Shown here piece by piece: positions 6,719 to 10,077 of a stretch of 10,077 bases of DNA (position 1 is the first letter of the stretch; the number at the start of each line of letters is the position of its first letter). The translations under genes were made by a program, and so were the position numbers. The notes below the pieces were generated by a model, which was not told the DNA's origin, did not search any database, and saw only the letters and a list, made by a program, of their open reading frames with translations. Source of the stretch: Spirochaetota bacterium (lineage in GTDB: Bacteria > Spirochaetota > Spirochaetia > DTKZ01); the NCBI GenBank assembly GCA_029562045.1, contig JAKQWJ010000202.1:1-10077 (forward strand), in the 5' to 3' direction.

Positions 6719-7132
6719 GTGAAAACGTCTTCCCTCCGCCGCGCCGCCCGGGCCCTGGGGACCTTCGCCGCCGCGTCCGTCGCGCTGGGCATGGCGGCGG
6801 TGCCGGGGGTCTGCCTGACGGTCTGGGCCTTCCGGCTCTTCCTGATCGACGCGGTCTTCACCGGCGGTTTCCCCAAACCCGGGGATGCGGCGTTGTTCAG
6901 TTTCTTCCTGGGTACGGCGCTCTGCCTCTTCGTTCCCGCGGCGTCCCTGGTCCTGGCCGGGGGCTGCCGCCTTCTGCGGCCCTTCCGCCGGGGGGCAGGA
7001 TTTCGGGGCCCGACGGGAGGCCTTCTGGAGTCTTTCGGAGAGACCTTCGAAGGTCTTCTGGAGGCGGTCCTGGGCTTCCTGCCTAATCCGGCGACCCGGA
7101 GCTTTTTTCACCGCCTGTCGGGCCGGGACTGA
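6719..7132 (+). CDS. Small two-helix membrane protein, unknown function
   Basis: I do not recognise this 137-residue protein. It has a basic N-terminus (MKTSSLRRAARAL), a first hydrophobic segment around residues 14-47, a second around 57-82, then a basic loop (RLLRPFRR) and a C-terminal amphipathic stretch, GGLLESFGETFEGLLEAVLG (100-119), that could lie on the membrane. The Arg-rich parts suggest both ends are cytoplasmic. Third codon positions are mostly G or C, as in its neighbours, which supports coding. The GTG start at 6719 is chosen because a strong promoter ends 7 nt upstream; there is no Shine-Dalgarno. Its last 50 bases overlap the 3' end of the convergent deacetylase gene. The complementary strand also has an open frame here, but with low-complexity, Arg/Pro-rich content and no promoter or RBS. 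Confidence 0.6.
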   Translation: MKTSSLRRAARALGTFAAASVALGMAAVPGVCLTVWAFRLFLIDAVFTGGFPKPGDAALFSFFLGTALCLFVPAASLVLAGGCRLLRPFRRGAGFRGPTGGLLESFGETFEGLLEAVLGFLPNPATRSFFHRLSGRD

Positions 7133-7937
7133 CTCCGGCCCCCGCCGGACCCTGACCGGTTCCGGTTCCCGTGGCGGCTCCGGAGGTTTTCATTTCCTGG
7201 AGCAGCTCGGTGACGGTGACGAACTGGTAGCCCTCCGCCAGCATTTCGGGGATTATTATCCGTAAAACCTGCGCGGTCCGGAGGGCGGAGCCGAAATGGC
7301 TGAGGATGATGTTGCCGTTGGCCCGGTGGGCCCGGATGTAGGCCAGCTGGGTTTCCATGGGCCTGTCTTTCCAGTAGCCCAGGACATCGTTCTCCCACAT
7401 GATGACGATATAGCCCATCCGGGCCAGGACCCGCAGAACCCGTTCGTCCACCGCTCCCCCGGAGGGGCGGAAATAGGGGTAGGTCCTGCCGGTGACACGG
7501 GTGATGATCTTCTGGGCCTTTCCCACATCGTCTTCGATTTCGGCGTCGCTCATGTACGTCAGAAGCCGATGACTGTAGCTGTGGTTCGCCACCTCGAAGC
7601 CCCTGTCGGACAGGCTTTTCACCCAGGCGGGGCGCGCCGCCACCACCTTTCCGGGCAGGAAAACGGTGCAGCGGATGCCATACATGTCCAGGATGTCCAG
7701 GAGTTCCCTGTCCTCCACCCAGCCGTCGTCGATGGTAAGGGCCACTTTCCGGGACGACCGGGAACCGTGGCGGTAGATCTCCGGAGGCTGGACCGGCCGC
7801 AGTTTTTCCACCGCCCCCAGGTAGGGGGGCTCCTTTCCCCGGACCTGCCCGGAAGGCGGGGCGGGAATCGGCGCATCCGCGGAGACCCCGGAACCGATGA
7901 CGAAAACGAGAAGAACCGCCGCTGCGGCCTTTCTCAT
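7083..7937 (-). CDS. Exported polysaccharide deacetylase (NodB/CE4 family)
   Basis: CE4 enzymes remove N- or O-acetyl groups from polysaccharides such as peptidoglycan or chitin-like chains, using a divalent metal. Residues 1-20 form a clear signal peptide (MRKAAAAVLLVFVIGSGVSA), so the 284-residue protein is exported or periplasmic. The NodB domain spans about 60-255: TIDDGW (Asp70, catalytic base, and Asp71, metal), HSYSH (His119 and His123, metal), FRPSGG (Arg157), MWEND (Asp184) and ILSHFG (His214, catalytic). TIDDGW and RPSGG replace the commoner TFDDGP and RPPYG. The tail after about residue 256 is a disordered Gly/Thr/Pro run. The ATG at 7937 overlaps the kinase stop codon as ATGA, with GGAGG at 7948-7952 about 10 nt upstream, so translation is probably coupled. 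An open frame continues far upstream inside the kinase gene, but the signal peptide fixes the start. The substrate is unknown. Confidence 0.92.
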   Translation of the reverse strand: MRKAAAAVLLVFVIGSGVSADAPIPAPPSGQVRGKEPPYLGAVEKLRPVQPPEIYRHGSRSSRKVALTIDDGWVEDRELLDILDMYGIRCTVFLPGKVVAARPAWVKSLSDRGFEVANHSYSHRLLTYMSDAEIEDDVGKAQKIITRVTGRTYPYFRPSGGAVDERVLRVLARMGYIVIMWENDVLGYWKDRPMETQLAYIRAHRANGNIILSHFGSALRTAQVLRIIIPEMLAEGYQFVTVTELLQEMKTSGAATGTGTGQGPAGAGVSPGPTGGEKSSGSPD

Positions 7938-9043
7938 GGAGCGCCCCCCTCCAGCGGAAGCTCCAGCCGAAAGACGGTGCCCCCTTCCGGGGCGCTGGAG
8001 AAATCCACCTTTCCCCGGAGGTAGGTTTCCCCCAGGAGCTTCATCCCATAGGTGCCCAGCCCCCGCCCGCCCCCCTTGGTGGAGAAGGACCGCTGGAAAA
8101 TCTGGAGCGCCACATGCTCGTCGATGAAGCCGGGATTGTGCACCGTGAAGAAGGCCCGATCCCCCTCCTTCCCGCAGCTCAGGGAGATCCGGTCTCCGGG
8201 CTGCGAGGCCTCCAGGGCGTTTTTCAGCATGTTTCCCAGGATCCTCTTTGCCAGCACCTCGTCCACCACCAGGATGAACTCTTCGGATTCCGCCAGGATA
8301 TCGATGCTCTTCCCCTCCGCCACGGGATGATGGAAAAAAAGCTCCGCCGCGTCCCGCAGCAGCCGGAGGGCCGAAACAGGCACCGAATGCACCGCCAGTT
8401 CCCCCCGTTCCGCCGCGGAAAGTTCCCTCTGGGTGGTGATTTCTCCCAGCAACGTTTCCACCGCCCGCTCCAGCTCCCGCCGCAGCACGTCCGCCTCCTC
8501 CCTGGTGTCCGCGTGACGCAGCATCTCCAGGAGCGACTTCACCCCCCCGGCGGTGTTCAGGATATCGTGAAAAAAAATCCGCTCCAGCGCCTGCCGGCGT
8601 TTCTCCCCGCTCACGTCGAGGATCGAAACCAGGGCGAAGTCGGCCCCGTGGAACCGGAAGGGCGAGGCGGTGATCTGCAGATCGTAGGGGACCAGGCGGT
8701 CCCCGTCCCGGGCCGTCACCCGCCACTCCCGGGTAACCCCTTCAGATCCCAGAGTGCCGTCACGGACCGCGGTAAGGAGGCCGCAGACCTTGCAGAAGGA
8801 GGAACTGCCGCAGCCGTCGGGGGTCTCCGTGGCATGGATGCAGCCCAGAAGCTCGCCGGGGCTGAAACCCACGGAGTTCGCCGGCTCGATCCGACGGAAC
8901 AGACGGGTGAGGGCGGTGTTGGCGGCGACGATGCGGCGCCGGGAGTCCAGAATTCCCGCTCCGTAGGGAAGCGCGTTCAGTATTTCGGTGATGTGGGGGG
9001 CTTCGCGCACCGCTCGGCCCACCTCCCCGGCCCTCTCCTCCAT
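7934..9043 (-). CDS. Cytoplasmic PAS-domain sensor histidine kinase with a Cys4/His cluster
   Basis: This 369-residue protein has no membrane segment, so it should sense a cytoplasmic signal and phosphorylate a response regulator that is not in this window. Residues about 15-145 form a PAS-like sensor (AGILDSRRRIVAANTALTRL). It holds Cys68, His70, Cys78, Cys84 and Cys87, in the pattern CxH-x7-C-x5-C-x2-C, which looks like a metal or iron-sulphur site or a redox switch. The phosphoacceptor box is FFHDILNTAGG (His159). The ATPase domain shows GNMLKNALEAS (Asn271, Asn275), HNPGFI, an F box IFQRSFSTKG and G2 box GRGLGTYGMKLL, in which Gly328 and Gly330 are conserved. The ATG at 9043 is preferred because the PAS domain begins soon after and a -10 box lies 11 nt upstream; a longer frame back to 9127 would overlap the zinc-ribbon gene. 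The 3' end overlaps the deacetylase by 4 nt. Confidence 0.92.
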   Translation of the reverse strand: MEERAGEVGRAVREAPHITEILNALPYGAGILDSRRRIVAANTALTRLFRRIEPANSVGFSPGELLGCIHATETPDGCGSSSFCKVCGLLTAVRDGTLGSEGVTREWRVTARDGDRLVPYDLQITASPFRFHGADFALVSILDVSGEKRRQALERIFFHDILNTAGGVKSLLEMLRHADTREEADVLRRELERAVETLLGEITTQRELSAAERGELAVHSVPVSALRLLRDAAELFFHHPVAEGKSIDILAESEEFILVVDEVLAKRILGNMLKNALEASQPGDRISLSCGKEGDRAFFTVHNPGFIDEHVALQIFQRSFSTKGGGRGLGTYGMKLLGETYLRGKVDFSSAPEGGTVFRLELPLEGGAP

Positions 9044-9054
9044 ATCGGGTCCAT

Positions 9055-9081
9055 AGTATACTGGAAAAGTGCAATATTCAA
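9055..9081 (-). promoter_or_regulatory. Possible promoter of the histidine kinase gene
   Basis: On the minus strand TTGAAT (9076-9081) and TATACT (9055-9060) are good boxes, but the spacer is only 15 bp. The -10 lies 11 nt before the ATG, predicting a leader of roughly 4 nt. The -35 overlaps the stop codon of the zinc-ribbon gene, so the kinase may be read both from here and from the upstream gene. Confidence 0.45.
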
Positions 9082-9578
9082 GAAAGATGAGGCTTCCGGC
9101 AACCGGTGCATCCCAGGACGTGCACATGCTTCCGGGGCCGGTCCGGCCGCTCGAACATCCGGGCCTCCAGATGACCCTCCGCCGGAACTGTTGACCCGCA
9201 GACCGGACAAACCCGGGGGTGGCGGGGGTTGGCCGGATAACAGCGGGGACAGCCGTAGATCCGGCACATCTTTTCCGTCACCCCTCCGGAGCGAAGGCCC
9301 CCCTGAAAGACCACGGTCTTGATCCTTTCGCCCTGTCCCAGAATCTCCCCGCAGACCGGACAGGTCTTGGGCTTCCCCCGCCCCCCGCCGCCTCCGGACC
9401 CCCTTCCCGCCTCCCGGTCGGCGCCGCGTCGGGGGGACTCGCCCCCGGTCCTCCGGATGCGCCGGGTCCGCCGGAGACCACCGGGGAAAAGGAAGATGGG
9501 CCGGCCCGCCATCAGGGAGGCGACGAGATAGGCGATGAGGATCGCCAGGAGAAACAGAAGGAGGCGGACGAAGAGCAT
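9078..9578 (-). CDS. Membrane-anchored multi-zinc-ribbon protein, unknown function
   Basis: The 166-residue protein begins with one membrane helix (about residues 3-24, MLFVRLLLFLLAILIAYLV), then a basic, Gly/Arg-rich flexible linker (35-70), then a Cys-rich C-terminal region. Four CxxC pairs are present: CPVC (73-76), CPRC (110-113), CPVC (124-127) and CTGC (157-160), plus a lone Cys105. These fit two zinc ribbons of the rubredoxin-knuckle kind. Conserved-looking His-rich KHVHVLGC precedes the last pair. With one anchor and a basic linker the ribbons are probably cytoplasmic. The ATG at 9578 is preferred over one 21 nt upstream at 9599 because a TAGAAT -10 box lies 5 nt before it and the membrane helix follows directly. 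The stop is 34 nt before the kinase start, so they may form one transcript. Zinc ribbons give no specific function. Confidence 0.8.
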   Translation of the reverse strand: MLFVRLLLFLLAILIAYLVASLMAGRPIFLFPGGLRRTRRIRRTGGESPRRGADREAGRGSGGGGGRGKPKTCPVCGEILGQGERIKTVVFQGGLRSGGVTEKMCRIYGCPRCYPANPRHPRVCPVCGSTVPAEGHLEARMFERPDRPRKHVHVLGCTGCRKPHLS

Positions 9579-9583
9579 GGGAC

Positions 9584-9612
9584 ATTCTATCCTCCCCATG
9601 GCCCGGGAGCAA
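9584..9612 (-). promoter_or_regulatory. Predicted promoter of the zinc-ribbon gene (leaderless type)
   Basis: On the minus strand TTGCTC (9607-9612), a 17-bp spacer and TAGAAT (9584-9589) form a plausible sigma70 promoter. The -10 ends 5 nt before the ATG at 9578, again predicting a leaderless mRNA. A GGAGG lies 12 nt before the ATG, too far to be a good Shine-Dalgarno. The -35 box falls in a degenerate unit of the 17-bp repeat. Confidence 0.5.
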
Positions 9613-9622
9613 GCCGGGGCGA

Positions 9623-9758
9623 GGTTCAGGCCGGGAATAGGTTCAGGCCCCGGCGAGGTTCAGGCCGGGAATAGGTTCAGGCCCCGGCGAGGTTCAGGCC
9701 GGGAATAGGTTCAGGTCGGGAATAGGTTCAGGCCCCGGCAAAGTTCAGGCCTCTGCGA
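9623..9758. repeat. 17-bp tandem repeat (minisatellite), eight units
   Basis: Eight consecutive 17-bp units run head to tail. Variant A is GGTTCAGGCCGGGAATA and variant B is GGTTCAGGCCCCGGCGA; the order is A, B, A, B, A, A', B', B''. A' has one change (GGTC), B' one change, and B'' is the most degenerate. The alternating start makes a 34-bp higher-order period. A further worn unit (12 of 17 matches to B) can be seen at 9606-9622. Seventeen is not a multiple of three and no credible reading frame crosses the array, so it is intergenic. There are no spacers, so it is not CRISPR. Confidence 0.95.
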
Positions 9759-9893
9759 GACGCAAGCCCGGGAGGGGCGTCCCGGGGTTACGGCTCACGA
9801 GGTCGTTCCCCGGGCCTGGCGGTTCCGGACCGCCCCGCAGAGACGGACCTCCCGGGGAGGCGGCAGGGAGGCGGCGGGATCCCCTTTTCCCCC
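9759..9893. other. GC-rich intergenic stretch with small hairpins before rsmI
   Basis: Between the 17-bp repeat and the rsmI promoter lie two clear inverted repeats: CCCGGGA (9767-9773) with TCCCGGG (9780-9786), and GGCGGT (9818-9823) with ACCGCC (9829-9834). Neither is followed by a T run on either strand, so they do not look like intrinsic terminators. I see no gene here. Together with 9579-9758 this makes a gene-free gap of 350 bp. Confidence 0.5.
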
Positions 9894-9922
9894 TTGCGTG
9901 CCTGACCCCGGAAGGGTACAGT
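9894..9922 (+). promoter_or_regulatory. Predicted promoter of rsmI (leaderless type)
   Basis: TTGCGT (9894-9899), a 17-bp spacer and TACAGT (9917-9922) match sigma70 boxes at 4/6 each. Six nt separate the -10 from the rsmI ATG and there is no Shine-Dalgarno, so transcription should begin at or next to the start codon. Confidence 0.5.
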
Positions 9923-9928
9923 GGCGCC

Positions 9929-10077
9929 ATGGCAGTACTTTTCATCGTCGCGACCCCCATCGGAAATCTGAAGGACATAAGTCTCCGCGCCCTGGAGTGT
10001 CTCCAGGAGGCGGATCTCGTCGCCTGCGAAGACACCCGCCGGAGCCTGAAGCTTCTGACCCATTACGGAATCAGAAA
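9929..10077 (+). CDS. rsmI: 16S rRNA 2'-O-methyltransferase RsmI, N-terminal 49 residues; cut by window edge
   Basis: RsmI uses S-adenosylmethionine to methylate the ribose 2'-OH of C1402 in 16S rRNA (E. coli numbering), which tunes decoding at the P site. The start MAVLFIVATPIGNLKDISLR carries the family signature (A/P)TPIGNLxD, followed by RALECLQEADLVACEDTRR and LLTHYGI, which match the tetrapyrrole-methylase fold N-terminus closely. The rest of the gene lies beyond the window. The ATG at 9929 is the only start that keeps the canonical N-terminus. It diverges from the zinc-ribbon gene across the 17-bp repeat. The identification is very secure. Confidence 0.97.
   Translation, partial: MAVLFIVATPIGNLKDISLRALECLQEADLVACEDTRRSLKLLTHYGIR

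Noticed and set aside
7938..8726. Long upstream extension of the deacetylase frame
   Set aside because: The frame stays open inside the kinase gene, but the product is Gly/Arg-rich, and a signal peptide and SD-ATG are found at 7937.
9044..9127. Longer N-terminus for the kinase beginning at 9127
   Set aside because: It would overlap the conserved Cys-rich end of the zinc-ribbon gene and adds no PAS sequence; 9043 fits the -10 box better.
8114..9322. 402-codon plus-strand open frame opposite the kinase
   Set aside because: Shadow frame with Pro/Arg/Gln-rich content that also runs across the promoter and part of the zinc-ribbon gene.
9623..9758. CRISPR array
   Set aside because: Units are contiguous 17-mers with no unique spacers, and no cas genes are near.
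9745..10063. Minus-strand frames opposite rsmI and its upstream region
   Set aside because: They are antisense to the conserved RsmI start and run through hairpins and repeats; the products resemble no family.

Overview
The window is GC-rich bacterial DNA with tightly packed genes, strong sigma70-type promoters and no mobile elements, tRNAs, rRNAs or CRISPR. The gene content (Na+-pumping oxaloacetate decarboxylase, GTP-type PEP carboxykinase, a cytoplasmic PAS histidine kinase of the HDILN/FSTKG type, a small membrane zinc-ribbon protein) suggests an anaerobic or fermentative bacterium. A GC-rich spirochaete is my best guess, but taxonomy is inference only and there is no phylogenetic marker beyond the first 149 bases of rsmI.

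Layout. Bases 1-338 (minus) hold the start of fabD (malonyl-CoA:ACP transacylase), read off the left edge. Bases 339-611 are a divergent promoter region. Bases 612-4210 (plus) are an oadG-oadA-oadB operon for a biotin-dependent, sodium-translocating decarboxylase; its alpha subunit carries two tandem biotinyl domains. Bases 4211-4557 hold four related terminator hairpins in a row and then the promoter of pckG. Bases 4558-6540 encode a divergent GTP-family PEP carboxykinase, closed by a strong terminator. Bases 6719-7132 (plus) encode a small two-helix membrane protein of unknown function. Its 3' end overlaps, tail to tail, a minus-strand group: a zinc-ribbon membrane protein (9578-9078), a PAS histidine kinase (9043-7934) and an exported polysaccharide deacetylase (7937-7083), the last two joined by an ATGA overlap. 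A 17-bp tandem repeat (about 9623-9758) lies between the zinc-ribbon gene and rsmI, which starts at 9929 and runs off the right edge.

How the genes fit together. PEP carboxykinase and oxaloacetate decarboxylase share oxaloacetate. Running in the PEP to oxaloacetate direction, they would turn PEP into pyruvate while conserving energy as GTP and as a sodium gradient. The kinase and deacetylase look like a signalling/envelope unit, but no response regulator is visible.

Most interesting signals: (1) at least four genes have a -10 box only 5-7 nt before the start codon and no Shine-Dalgarno, so their mRNAs are predicted to be leaderless, while the oad and pck transcripts have ordinary ribosome binding sites; (2) the double biotinyl domain in OadA; (3) the four-hairpin terminator array between oadB and pckG; (4) a Cys4/His cluster in the kinase's PAS region; (5) the 17-bp minisatellite next to a promoter; (6) loss of the usual guanine-pocket motif in the PEP carboxykinase.
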